This document shows, one piece after another, positions 25,303 to 33,991 of a stretch of 64,000 nucleotides of DNA (its first letter is position 1; each line of letters begins with the position of its first letter). Made by a program: the position numbers and the translations under genes. The notes under the pieces were generated by a model. It ran no database searches and was not told the DNA's origin. It worked only from the letters and a program-made list of their open reading frames with translations. The stretch spans positions 62,001 to 126,000 of the forward strand of contig NZ_FOHE01000004.1 of assembly GCF_900111445.1 (NCBI RefSeq), in the 5' to 3' direction. Source of the DNA: Oceanobacillus limi. GTDB lineage: Bacteria > Bacillota > Bacilli > Bacillales > Amphibacillaceae.

Positions 25303-26640
25303 TTATATTTCTCGTCGCATGGCTTTTAATACATCAATTTGGGTTGCTCGTTTCGCTGGACGCATCCCTGATAATATCGTAACAAATAAGCAAATTCCAA
25401 CAGCAATAAATACTAAACTTGGTGGAATAGCAGAAAATTGTAGTCCCTCAGGTAATTCATCTTCAAAAGCCATTTCGATTATGAATGGCAGGCCAATATT
25501 AACTAAAACGCTAATCAGATAGGCCACTATTGTTCCAATTATTGCCCCAATGATTCCGATATAACTACTTTCTAATACAAATATCTGTTTAATTGTTTTG
25601 GGATTGGCACCAATTGCCTTCATGATCCCTATATCTGGCGCACGTTCAGTTACAGCCATTGTCATTGTGTTATATATACCAATAGATGCTATAACAATCG
25701 CAATCGTACCAACCAATATTAACCCGGCTTTTGCAATCGTAAACAGCATATTTATCTGTTCCATTTCATTAACAACAGAATAGATAGCATAATTGTTTTC
25801 TTCTAGCTTATCGGCTATCCCTTGAACTTTTTCTAAATTTTTGGCATAAACGTGCACTTCATCAAACGTATCTGTTGTATCTGTTTCGAGATTCCCTGGA
25901 TCAATACCTAATTCTCCCCCAGGTGTTCCTGTGAACTCCTCAATCTCATTATATACTGATTCAGAAATATAAACGTTTTGATCCTGCATCCATTCCCTTG
26001 AAGGCTCCTGTAAAACTCCTACAACTGTTAATGAAATGGTATGAGTTCCATTTTCCCCCTCTAAGTCTTGGCGAACTTCCATATTGATCGTCTTGCCAAC
26101 TAGATCATCGGGATAAATATATTCTTCTTTTACTTCACCCGTTTCTTCATCGTAGATGTTTTCGTCATCTGTATTTACCGATAAATAGTTTCGAAAATGA
26201 CTTCCAACGATAACTTCGTTTTCTTTTTCAGGCATTCTACCATCCTGTAATTTCAAACCAGCCTCAACTTCGGACGGAAAATGCGTCACATAAGTCATGG
26301 CCTCTGCTTTATATTCCTCTAACATATACATAGGAATTTGACGTACCTGGTTCCTTCGCGTTACCGCTTTCACCCCATCAATCGATTCCAAATAATCGAT
26401 ATCATCCATCGTTAATGAACGGTATTCTCCTTCTTCTTCAAACCCATATATATCAATTTCGGTGACCACTTGTTGCTCTAAGGTGTCCTTTACAACGGAT
26501 TCCTGTAAACCATATCCAACAGATGCTAGTACGATTAGAAAAGCACATCCCATTGCTGTTGCCAAAATGGTCATCATCGTTCTTACTTTATTCTTTTTAA
26601 TATTTTGTCGAATAAATCGGAATTGATCCTTCCATTTCAT
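25303..26640 (-). CDS. ytrF: ABC transporter permease, FtsX/MacB type (YtrF-like)
   Basis: A 445-residue permease with one N-terminal transmembrane helix (about 21-45), a large extracellular MacB-type periplasmic-core-like domain (about 46-300) and three C-terminal helices (about 307-330, 360-390, 410-432) forming the FtsX core (DIGIMKAIGANPKTIKQIF). Such permeases usually act mechanically on the wall or in antibiotic stress response rather than pumping across the membrane. The start ATG overlaps the stop codon of the ATPase gene (TAATG). It is the last gene of the Ytr-type operon. Confidence 0.88.
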   Translation of the reverse strand: MKWKDQFRFIRQNIKKNKVRTMMTILATAMGCAFLIVLASVGYGLQESVVKDTLEQQVVTEIDIYGFEEEGEYRSLTMDDIDYLESIDGVKAVTRRNQVRQIPMYMLEEYKAEAMTYVTHFPSEVEAGLKLQDGRMPEKENEVIVGSHFRNYLSVNTDDENIYDEETGEVKEEYIYPDDLVGKTINMEVRQDLEGENGTHTISLTVVGVLQEPSREWMQDQNVYISESVYNEIEEFTGTPGGELGIDPGNLETDTTDTFDEVHVYAKNLEKVQGIADKLEENNYAIYSVVNEMEQINMLFTIAKAGLILVGTIAIVIASIGIYNTMTMAVTERAPDIGIMKAIGANPKTIKQIFVLESSYIGIIGAIIGTIVAYLISVLVNIGLPFIIEMAFEDELPEGLQFSAIPPSLVFIAVGICLFVTILSGMRPAKRATQIDVLKAMRREI

Positions 26641-27329
26641 TACGCATCAGCCCCTTCTATTAATTGTCCATCGCGAATTGTAATTGTGCGGTGACCAATA
26701 CGTGCTACTTCCTCATCATGGGTAATAATTAAGAACGTAACACCCAATTCTGTATTTAGCTGCTTGATAAACGTTAGAAGTTCCGCTTCTGTTTCACTAT
26801 CTAAACTACCTGTTGGTTCATCTGCAAGAATAAGAGGCGGCTCCAATACTAAGGCACGGGCAATGCTAACTCGTTGCTGTTGTCCACCAGATAATTCACT
26901 TGGATAATGATCTTTAAACGATTCCAAACCAACTTTATTAAGCATTTCCAATGTTCGTTGTTCTCGAGAAGATTCACTCTCCCCTTTTAAAATTAAAGGA
27001 AGCTCTATATTTTGAAATGCCGTCATACTTGGAATTAGTTGAAAGCTTTGAAAGATAAATCCCATATGCTTTAAACGAAAATCAGCAAACTTTGTTTCCG
27101 AAAAATCAGTTACCCTCTGATCACCTATTAGAATCTCCCCCTCCGTAGGGTGGATAAATCCACTAATTAGATTTAACAACGTTGATTTTCCTGAGCCACT
27201 TTTACCAACAACTGACACGATCTCTCCCTTTTCAACTTGAAATGATATATCTTTCAATACTGGTAATATCGTCTTATTTCCCTTTTTTCCTAATTCAAAA
27301 TGATGATTAAGCTTTTGTACTGTAATCAT
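26640..27329 (-). CDS. ytrE: ABC transporter ATPase, MacB/LolD type (YtrE-like)
   Basis: A 229-residue ATP-binding subunit. Walker A is GKSGSGKST, the signature LSGGQQQRVSIARAL, Walker B LILADEPTGSLD, and the switch histidine is in IITHDEE. This is the MacB/LolD/FtsE class that pairs with FtsX-like permeases, here the adjacent downstream gene. GGGGGAAT precedes the ATG. Confidence 0.92.
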   Translation of the reverse strand: MITVQKLNHHFELGKKGNKTILPVLKDISFQVEKGEIVSVVGKSGSGKSTLLNLISGFIHPTEGEILIGDQRVTDFSETKFADFRLKHMGFIFQSFQLIPSMTAFQNIELPLILKGESESSREQRTLEMLNKVGLESFKDHYPSELSGGQQQRVSIARALVLEPPLILADEPTGSLDSETEAELLTFIKQLNTELGVTFLIITHDEEVARIGHRTITIRDGQLIEGADA

Positions 27330-27345
27330 TCATATTCCCCCATTA

Positions 27346-28629
27346 TTATTTGGTGTCTATATCATTTATAAATAATTCATAATCTGTCGAATTGTCTTTT
27401 TCAGTTACCTCAATCTTTCCCTCATATAAAAGCTCCCCCGTTGAAAGACTAGCAATCATTACGTCTATATCCTTCCCAATGTCCTCTGAAGATGCAGTAA
27501 TTAAATAAAGCCTATCTTGATTAATTTTTATAAAAGGCTCATGAGTAGAGGTACGATTCAAATTAAAAGTTTGTTCAATATCGATTTGTTCCGTTTCTAT
27601 ATTATAAGAAGTAACTTCTAAACTACCTTCCTGTTGATTCATGAAATAAATCAAATTATTTTGTACGGTCACCCTAGCACTTTCTAATAGAGATTCGAGT
27701 TCATTTGGTAGATTAAGCTCCTCCATCTTTGCAGTTTCGTAATCGTATACAAAGATCGATTGTTCCGTAGCTATCATGTTGTTCGGAGCTTCATTTACTT
27801 CCATTTCTGTTCCTTCATATTCCTCGTGTGACTCCTCCAGTACCCCTTGTTCCATAACCACTTTACTAATCAAGAAATACTTCTCAGGCTCAACATTCAA
27901 ATTGTCATTCATCATAGATAATCTAGAAAAACTTTCTTCATCTCCTCTAGGAATAGAAAGAAGTTCTTGATTATTTTCCAATTTCAACGTTTCTAAATCA
28001 AACGTATAGCCATGTACTTCTTCCTCTTTTTCTTCATCTCCTGATCTGTTGGAAAGTTGATTTCGCGTTATTACAATCAATTTGTCTTGTACGATTTGGA
28101 CATCTTCTACTGAGATCCATGCATAATCGTTCCCATTCGGTACGGATAATTCAGTGGAATGATTCTCCACAGCTTGTTTATCCAATACATCAATGTTAAA
28201 TGAATAATCTGTTATTCTTGTATTATGGTTATACCCTTCATACATTACATCCGCATATACTAGTACTGAGTCATCCTCAAAGAATAAGTTCGTTCCACCC
28301 ACTTTACCGCGCATAAAGTTACGATAGTCTTTTTCATATCTGTTTATTTCTGGATACATGCTTGAACCGAAGAAACGTTCATAGAAAGGCAATTGCTCCT
28401 GAAAAGTGGAACCTTGACGATTAATCGTTACCCTTTGGTACAATTCCGCTTCATGATAACTAGCATTAATTGTAAGATTATCTAGCTCCTCTTCACTACC
28501 ACTTACTGTTTTAAACGTAATATCGGGAAATTCACTTGCAGCAAAGCTAGATTGTATATAAAAAGTTCCTATTGTTAATACAATAACCGATAACGTAGCT
28601 ATCATCTTCCAATATCGTTTTATATTCAT
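27346..28629 (-). CDS. Secreted or membrane-anchored beta-rich protein of unknown function
   Basis: A 427-residue protein with one N-terminal hydrophobic segment (about 8-30, TLSVIVLTIGTFYIQSSFA) that could be a signal peptide or anchor; the rest is acidic and looks beta-rich with repeated patterns such as YTFDLETLKL, FVYDYETAKM and SYNIETEQI, suggesting a WD40- or propeller-like fold. I recognise no family. It occupies the position of one of the ytrC/ytrD permeases in Bacillus subtilis. ATG 28629 follows AGGGTGTG by 6 bases and the preceding stop codon by 5. Confidence 0.7.
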   Translation of the reverse strand: MNIKRYWKMIATLSVIVLTIGTFYIQSSFAASEFPDITFKTVSGSEEELDNLTINASYHEAELYQRVTINRQGSTFQEQLPFYERFFGSSMYPEINRYEKDYRNFMRGKVGGTNLFFEDDSVLVYADVMYEGYNHNTRITDYSFNIDVLDKQAVENHSTELSVPNGNDYAWISVEDVQIVQDKLIVITRNQLSNRSGDEEKEEEVHGYTFDLETLKLENNQELLSIPRGDEESFSRLSMMNDNLNVEPEKYFLISKVVMEQGVLEESHEEYEGTEMEVNEAPNNMIATEQSIFVYDYETAKMEELNLPNELESLLESARVTVQNNLIYFMNQQEGSLEVTSYNIETEQIDIEQTFNLNRTSTHEPFIKINQDRLYLITASSEDIGKDIDVMIASLSTGELLYEGKIEVTEKDNSTDYELFINDIDTK

Positions 28630-28634
28630 ATATA

Positions 28635-29468
28635 TCACACCCTAATTTTTTTCTTTAATAGATAGTTACTAGTCCAAATGGATAACGAAACAACTACTAG
28701 ACCAGCAATACATTCTAAAGCAAATAATTCAATTGGGTAGAAAAACTCTGGTAGTATAAATGCTTGAACAATGACCGGAAAGATAAAGATGGTAACTGCA
28801 AACGCCCCAAAGATTAACCCAAATACAATTCCCTTCCATCGAAAGCTACGCTCGAATAAAATCGCTGTAAAGACAACGAGAACTACTGCAAATCCAATGG
28901 CATAATGGATAACAAATTCATAAAATGTACTTGGGAAAAGAATCATAAGATAATCGAATGAAGTCAATATCTCCCGAATCGTTTGATCCACTCTAAAGTC
29001 AACGGGAATCATCCATTGTAACACTCGCCTTCCAACCGGTAACATTAATAATTGTATTGCTACAAGGCCAAATACCATTAGAAGAATCGTTGTTGCTTTT
29101 GCGAAATAAACATTTATGCGTGCGGTTGGTAGCATTAATAAACGATAAATAAAGGTATTTTTTCCAAACCAATCTCGATACCAAATGAAAAACATGTAAA
29201 TTAACAAGGTTACAATACATATTGCAATCGGTCCCATAAACCAAACGGTTTGGGTAATATGATAAAAACTAATCTTCCCTAGCTGCTCAAGAGCTGCTTC
29301 CCGTGTCATTAATTGCTCATATAATAAATCGTTCATATCATTTAAATACTGATTGGAACGAATAATGGCACCCAAGATTTGCGAAGCAATTGTTATCCCA
29401 ATTAAAACGAGATATATTTTAAGAAATCGATTGAATTCAAAATTAACCAATTTTATATATCTGTTCAT
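28635..29468 (-). CDS. ABC-2-type membrane subunit (YtrC/YtrD-like)
   Basis: A 277-residue membrane protein with about six transmembrane helices, starting MNRYIKLVNFEFNRFLKIYL, a common start for small ABC-2-type permeases encoded beside YtrB/EcsA-class ATPases. Its start overlaps the ATPase stop (ATGA), showing translational coupling. Bacillus subtilis has two such permeases, ytrC and ytrD; only one is present here. Confidence 0.8.
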   Translation of the reverse strand: MNRYIKLVNFEFNRFLKIYLVLIGITIASQILGAIIRSNQYLNDMNDLLYEQLMTREAALEQLGKISFYHITQTVWFMGPIAICIVTLLIYMFFIWYRDWFGKNTFIYRLLMLPTARINVYFAKATTILLMVFGLVAIQLLMLPVGRRVLQWMIPVDFRVDQTIREILTSFDYLMILFPSTFYEFVIHYAIGFAVVLVVFTAILFERSFRWKGIVFGLIFGAFAVTIFIFPVIVQAFILPEFFYPIELFALECIAGLVVVSLSIWTSNYLLKKKIRV

Positions 29469-30154
29469 GATTGATACACCTCTCTCATTACATCAATAAC
29501 CGATTTTCCTTCATTCTCACGGATCTCTTCCGTACTAAATTCCTTTAATACGTACCCTTCATTTAACAAGACTACCTTATCAATTAAATGCTCAATATCA
29601 TTTATTTCATGTGTTGTAATAATTACACCACGATCCTCAATTAAATGACTTGTAAACACTTCAGCTATTTGCTCACGACTAAAAATATCAATCCCAGAGA
29701 AAGGCTCATCCATCAAAATATAATCAACATCCATTGCCAAACCGAGTAACAAATTCACCTTGGCCGTATTCCCCTTTGAAAGATTCGCAATCCGTTCCTG
29801 CTTATCCAATTTAAAAAATGAAAGTATTTCCTCAGCTCGTTTTTCATTCCAACAATCATAAAAATCATCCATAAATTGCATGGCATCTATGATTCGCATT
29901 TGCGGTAACATTGTAATTGCATCTGGAATAAACGTAATCTTTTCATAGCTCCCTTTATGAAGTTCTTCGCCATCAATTAATATTTGTCCGCTATTTATAG
30001 GTGTTAATGCTACAATAGCGTTCATAATGGTTGTTTTTCCAACCCCGTTTATACCAATTAAACAGGTTATCTCGCCTTTTTCCGCTGTGAAGGATACACC
30101 TTTTAATACTTCTTTTCTACCAAATCTTTTTTTTACATCTTTTACTTCGATCAT
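29465..30154 (-). CDS. ytrB: ABC transporter ATPase (YtrB-like)
   Basis: A 229-residue ATPase. Walker A is GINGVGKTT, the signature region LSKGNTAKVNLLLGLA departs from the canonical LSGGQ as in YtrB/EcsA types, Walker B is YILMDEPFSGID and the switch histidine is in ITTHEIND. It pairs with the following ABC-2-type membrane subunit. It starts 12 bases after the GntR regulator gene. Confidence 0.9.
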   Translation of the reverse strand: MIEVKDVKKRFGRKEVLKGVSFTAEKGEITCLIGINGVGKTTIMNAIVALTPINSGQILIDGEELHKGSYEKITFIPDAITMLPQMRIIDAMQFMDDFYDCWNEKRAEEILSFFKLDKQERIANLSKGNTAKVNLLLGLAMDVDYILMDEPFSGIDIFSREQIAEVFTSHLIEDRGVIITTHEINDIEHLIDKVVLLNEGYVLKEFSTEEIRENEGKSVIDVMREVYQS

Positions 30155-30165
30155 ACATATCCCTC

Positions 30166-30540
30166 CTAATCCTCTGATTTATTTTCGTATTTTTCTTTCA
30201 CTAGGTCTAATACCTCTGATAATGGAACGTTTATTGCATGAATAGAGGTGACAAAAGAATCCACTGCTTCTAATATAAGTTCTTCTCTTACAGCATTTAA
30301 CACATGCTCATCCCTTGTAATACGACTTGGTAAATTCCGTTCGGTAAAAATCAAGCCTTGTTCCTCCATTTCTTTATACGCACGCTGCGCCGTATTCGGA
30401 TTAATCTTAAGTTTATTCGCAAGCTCTCGGCGTGAAGAAATCTCCTGTCCCGGCTCCAAGCGCCCTGTTGCTATTTGTTCCTTAAAATGACGAATTACTT
30501 GTATATAAACTGGGTCTCGGTTGTTAAAAGTCACACTCAT
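30166..30540 (-). CDS. ytrA: GntR-family repressor, YtrA subfamily
   Basis: A 124-residue regulator with an N-terminal winged helix (about 10-75; PGQEISSRRELANKLKINPNTAQRAYKEME) and a short C-terminal helical tail of about 40 residues, the layout of the YtrA subfamily. It is the first gene of an operon with two ATPase-permease pairs, as in Bacillus subtilis where the operon responds to cell-wall antibiotics. Three palindromes lie upstream, one overlapping the promoter, so autorepression is likely. ATG 30540 has AGGAG 8 bases upstream. Confidence 0.93.
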   Translation of the reverse strand: MSVTFNNRDPVYIQVIRHFKEQIATGRLEPGQEISSRRELANKLKINPNTAQRAYKEMEEQGLIFTERNLPSRITRDEHVLNAVREELILEAVDSFVTSIHAINVPLSEVLDLVKEKYENKSED

Positions 30541-30581
30541 AGTCACAACTCCTAAAATTCATGATGGGTTATTGTCCACCC

Positions 30582-30601
30582 TGTATTAAACGGTTAATAC
30601 A
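30582..30601. promoter_or_regulatory. YtrA-type operator 1
   Basis: TGTATTAA-acgg-TTAATACA palindrome, 8-bp arms with a 4-base centre, downstream of the promoter in the 5' leader of the operon. Confidence 0.7.
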
Positions 30602-30618
30602 CCAAACTCAAAAAAATA

Positions 30619-30638
30619 TGTATTAAGCAGTTAATACA
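30619..30638. promoter_or_regulatory. YtrA-type operator 2
   Basis: TGTATTAA-gcag-TTAATACA, identical arms to operator 1; centres are 37 bp apart. Confidence 0.7.
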
Positions 30639-30647
30639 CTATCTAAG

Positions 30648-30669
30648 GTGTATTATAGACTTAATACAC
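30648..30669. promoter_or_regulatory. YtrA-type operator 3, overlapping the promoter
   Basis: GTGTATTAT-agac-TTAATACAC, one mismatch between the arms. It contains the -10 box of the operon promoter, so binding would block RNA polymerase. Its centre is 30 bp from that of operator 2. Confidence 0.75.
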
Positions 30670-30681
30670 TTAAGAAGTCAA
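30652..30681 (-). promoter_or_regulatory. Sigma-A promoter of the Ytr-type operon
   Basis: Minus strand TTGACT (30681-30676) and a perfect TATAAT (30657-30652) with an 18-base spacer. Confidence 0.8.
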
Positions 30682-30738
30682 CACGAATTTATAAATATGT
30701 TAAAATAAACTGGAATTAGGATAGAAGGAGACTCATCT

Positions 30739-31503
30739 ATGAAACTAGTATCTTGGAATGTAAATGGGCTTCGTGCCTGTGTAAAAAAAGGGTTTTTAGA
30801 TTATTTTCATAAAGTAAACGCAGATATATTTTGTGTACAGGAGACGAAATTACAAGAAGGGCAAATTAAACTTGATTTAGACGAATATTATCAGTACTGG
30901 AATTATGCTGAACGAAAGGGATACTCTGGTACAGCAGTTTTCACGAAGGAGAAACCAATTTCGGTTAAATATGGCTTAGGAGATGAAGCAACCCAATCAG
31001 AAGGTAGAATTCTCACCCTAGAATATGAGGATTTTTATTTGGTTAATTCATATACGCCTAATTCTCAACGTGATTTGGCGCGTCTTGATGTACGATTAGA
31101 ATGGGAAGATAAATTTTTAGAGCATATCCAAGCATTAGATAAGGTCAAACCAGTTATTTTATGTGGTGATCTAAATGTTGCCCACCATGAGGTAGATTTG
31201 AAGAATTACAAAACGAATAAAGGAAACTCTGGATTTACCGAGGAAGAGCGTGGCAAAATGTCCCGTCTATTAAAATCCGGCTTTGTTGATACGTTACGAT
31301 ATTTTCACCCGAATACAGAAGGTCTTTACACTTGGTGGTCTTATATGAAGACGGTAAGAGAAAGAAACATTGGGTGGCGGATTGATTATTTTATTGTTTC
31401 CAATAGACTTGTAGAATTATTAAAAGATGCACAGATCCATTCCGATATCTACGGAAGTGATCATTGTCCAATTTACTTAGAGATCGATCACCCAAACAAA
31501 TAG
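30739..31503 (+). CDS. exoA: Exodeoxyribonuclease III
   Basis: A 254-residue AP endonuclease and 3'-5' exonuclease of the ExoIII/APE1 family in base-excision repair. Motifs: SWNVNGLRA at the start, CVQETKLQ (metal-binding glutamate), YSGTAVFTK, NSYTPNSQ, the catalytic CGDLNVAHHEVDL, RIDYFIVS and the terminal SDHCPI histidine. AGAAGGAGA lies 7 bases before the ATG. A small membrane protein gene follows at 10 bases. Confidence 0.96.
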   Translation: MKLVSWNVNGLRACVKKGFLDYFHKVNADIFCVQETKLQEGQIKLDLDEYYQYWNYAERKGYSGTAVFTKEKPISVKYGLGDEATQSEGRILTLEYEDFYLVNSYTPNSQRDLARLDVRLEWEDKFLEHIQALDKVKPVILCGDLNVAHHEVDLKNYKTNKGNSGFTEEERGKMSRLLKSGFVDTLRYFHPNTEGLYTWWSYMKTVRERNIGWRIDYFIVSNRLVELLKDAQIHSDIYGSDHCPIYLEIDHPNK

Positions 31504-31513
31504 GAGGAAAAAT

Positions 31514-31900
31514 ATGAATAGCTATAGTAAGACCTTATTACGCTTTTCTGCAATCTTTGCTTTTATTGGAGCATTTTTAGGCTCTCATATGGCTGGTGCA
31601 GGAAGCTATGCTTTTAAGTCGGTACATGCCCATATACTTGTTGTTGGCTGGCTTACCTTATTTGCCTGGGCGGTATATTATAAACTATTCCCACCTACGA
31701 ACAAGCTGTTAGCTAGAATTCATGTAGTGACAGCAATAATTGGGGCAATTGGCTTAACGACAGGTATGTGGTTCTACTATTTAAATCCTTTTGGTTTTAG
31801 TCAAACCTTTACAACTGTATTCTTTATTGTTGGCGGATCAACATTACTACTTAGCTTCGCTGTATTTGTTTTATTGACTTTTACAAAAGTAGACGAATAG
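31514..31900 (+). CDS. Small four-helix membrane protein resembling part of haem-copper oxidase subunit I
   Basis: A 128-residue protein with four predicted transmembrane helices (about 10-28, 35-57, 70-90, 100-122). The segment SVHAHILVVGWLTLFAWAVYYKLFP resembles the histidine-bearing helix of haem-copper oxidase or nitric-oxide reductase subunit I, but the protein is far too short to be one. It may bind haem or simply share a fold. AGGAGGAAAA precedes the ATG. It is probably cotranscribed with exoA. Function unknown. Confidence 0.75.
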   Translation: MNSYSKTLLRFSAIFAFIGAFLGSHMAGAGSYAFKSVHAHILVVGWLTLFAWAVYYKLFPPTNKLLARIHVVTAIIGAIGLTTGMWFYYLNPFGFSQTFTTVFFIVGGSTLLLSFAVFVLLTFTKVDE

Positions 31901-31944
31901 CATCCCCCTAGCTACACTGATTTGCACAGCTTTTATTACACATA

Positions 31945-32375
31945 ATGTATATAATGCGACGTAACATTTTGTTTTGACTTTCCATTACTAATGGATGTAG
32001 TTTTAGAATACCGCTACGGCAGAATGCTACGCTTTCCGCGGGCACGGCCTCAGCCTCCTCACGGACAAACCACCGTTGCGGGGTCTTCGGACACGTGCTG
32101 TTCCCGCAGGAGTCTACGCATTCTGCCTCCGCTGATGAAGCGGTTCTTATTTTGCTAAGGATAACATAGAATGATGTTTAAACATTAACGCACACAAGCC
32201 TAGCGAAGGAAATACACGGAGACTCCTGTGGGAAAGCGAAGACGCTGAGACCCCACAGTGAGCGGACTTTGCGAATGAGGAGGCTCAGCGCGAGCCCACG
32301 GAAAGCGCAGTGTATTTCCGTAGCGGTGAAAATGATATCCAAAATCTTTTAAGATCATTACGTCGCATAATACAT
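31945..32375 (+). repeat. Structured repeat element, copy 2 (intact)
   Basis: A 431-bp intergenic element bounded by inverted ends ATGTATATAATGCGACGTAA (31945-31964) and, inverted, ATGTATTATGCGACGTAA (32375-32358). It holds two stem-loop modules. Module A: GGCAGAATGC (32018-32027) pairs with GCATTCTGCC (32118-32127). Module B: GGAAATACAC (32208-32217) pairs with GTGTATTTCC (32310-32319), and inside it CGCTGAG (32243-32249) with CTCAGCG (32284-32290). Loops share GCGGGG- and CCCGCAGGAGTC-like blocks. Compared with copy 1 the arms differ but stay paired. It fills the gap 31901-32520, where I see no gene. Confidence 0.88.
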
Positions 32376-32520
32376 CTACTACGCATTTAATATAACCGTT
32401 TATAATCCTACCATATTTTCATCTAGAACAGTGCGTTCGTTAGGTCCCAATTTTTTTACGATAAAAGGTTTTATGTATATCAATTCGGACAAACATAACC
32501 AATATAAAGGAGGAATTAGT

Positions 32521-32925
32521 TTGAAAAAAATAGTACCACATATTCGTGTGAAAAATTGTAAGGAACAAGTGGAATACTACCGAGATATCTTTGGTGGAGA
32601 AATAAAAAACACCCAATTAGCAGACGGTATCGACATGTTCAAAGGACATGAAGGCAAATATATACATGCTGAACTACATATTAATACCCACTGTATTCTT
32701 TACTTTGCTGATGTTTTTGATGAAAATATCGTATCCGGAAGCAATATTCTACTCGGTCCTGATTTTGATAGTGTAGAAGAGATAACAAACGTCTACAATA
32801 ACTTGAAAGATGAAGGTCATGTACAAATGGAGCTACAAGATACGTTTTGGGGGGCAAAGCATGCAATTGTTAGAGACCGAAACAATATCTCATGGGAACT
32901 TAATTATCAAATAGAAATCAGCTAA
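32521..32925 (+). CDS. PhnB-like VOC-family protein
   Basis: A 134-residue glyoxalase-fold protein of the PhnB-like/3-demethylubiquinone-methyltransferase-like group: IVPHIRVKNCKEQVEYYRDIFGGEI at the start (split here over residues 4-28), a central AELHINTHCILYFADVF and the closing DTFWGAKHAIVRDRNNISWELNY. The function is unknown. The start is TTG at 32521 with AAAGGAGG 8 bases upstream; the frame upstream to 32431 lacks a site. Confidence 0.85.
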   Translation: MKKIVPHIRVKNCKEQVEYYRDIFGGEIKNTQLADGIDMFKGHEGKYIHAELHINTHCILYFADVFDENIVSGSNILLGPDFDSVEEITNVYNNLKDEGHVQMELQDTFWGAKHAIVRDRNNISWELNYQIEIS

Positions 32926-32926
32926 T

Positions 32927-32969
32927 AAAAAGCTTACAGACGATTAATCATGTCTGTAAGCTTTTTATT
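32927..32969. terminator. Bidirectional terminator
   Basis: AAAAAGCTTACAGAC (32927-32941) pairs perfectly with GTCTGTAAGCTTTTT (32952-32966), between convergent VOC and metallohydrolase genes. Confidence 0.92.
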
Positions 32970-32972
32970 CTG

Positions 32973-33920
32973 TTATTGTTTTATTTTTTGAAAATAATCC
33001 ATTATACCTAAAGCACTAACTTGCATATCTAAGTTAATTAAAATATACACCTCATGATCACTAGCAACACCCAAATCACTTAAGTAATCTTTCACCCGTT
33101 GAAGCAATCTAGCAGAAAGTTCATTATACCCTTTCCCCTCAGCAATTATCTGTTCCCCCTCTTCAACAAATATGTCTAACCATTCGGAAACCTGAATCAA
33201 AGCTTTAGTTGTTTTTTCCGTCATTCCATAGTGTCCAAAATAAATGCAATCTAAATTTCGATCAAGCATACGCTTAATGGAAGCATGCATGGCCTCTGGA
33301 TCGAAATGATTCGGTGATGTAGAAGGCAAAAATAGATCTATACCTTCTCGTACCAACTGCTCATATTTAACTCCTACCGTGTCACCAGTAAACATCCCAT
33401 TACTTTTTGGTTCATAAATGCTGAAATGGTGTTTGGCATGGCCGGGTGTATCTAGAAACGATAATGTACAATCTGAACCGATTTCCAGGGTATCTCCCTC
33501 TCCTTTAACAATGATTCGATCTTCTGGAATAGGAATAATTGGATCAAAAAACTCAGAGAAACTATCTCCATATATCGCTCTTGCGCCAGCAGCTAGCTTT
33601 CTTGGATTTATAAGGTGTCTTTCTCCTTTTGGATGAACCACAACACTAGCATTTGGACATTGTTGTAATAGATAACCCGCTCCTCCAGCATGGTCCAAGT
33701 GAATATGTGTCACAATAATATACTTTACTTGGTCTAATGAATAACCTAGAGAACTCAGGCCTTTCTTAATATGTTTTACAGATGGACTAGGCCCTGTTTC
33801 AATAATGGTTAATTCCTCTTCATTAATTACATACGAACCCGTACGTTCTGGTACTCCCATGTCAAAACCATCAATTAAATGGATTCGGTCGTTTAATGGA
33901 ATTGGTTCTTTTGATTGCAT
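32973..33920 (-). CDS. Metallo-beta-lactamase-fold hydrolase
   Basis: A 315-residue dizinc hydrolase. The metal motif is H-I-H-L-D-H in VTHIHLDHAGG, with later ligands in LDTPGHAKHH, FTGDTVG and FGHYG. The group includes lactonases, glyoxalase II-like enzymes and others, so the substrate is unknown. ATG 33920 follows AGGGGGAG by 4 bases; the frame from 33938 is longer but without a site. The next gene upstream is a serine hydrolase in the same direction. Confidence 0.88.
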   Translation of the reverse strand: MQSKEPIPLNDRIHLIDGFDMGVPERTGSYVINEEELTIIETGPSPSVKHIKKGLSSLGYSLDQVKYIIVTHIHLDHAGGAGYLLQQCPNASVVVHPKGERHLINPRKLAAGARAIYGDSFSEFFDPIIPIPEDRIIVKGEGDTLEIGSDCTLSFLDTPGHAKHHFSIYEPKSNGMFTGDTVGVKYEQLVREGIDLFLPSTSPNHFDPEAMHASIKRMLDRNLDCIYFGHYGMTEKTTKALIQVSEWLDIFVEEGEQIIAEGKGYNELSARLLQRVKDYLSDLGVASDHEVYILINLDMQVSALGIMDYFQKIKQ

Positions 33921-33991
33921 GTAACTCCCCCTAATCACAAGATATTACTTTCATGATAGCACAACTACTAATAGATTGATTTGGCAAGTAA

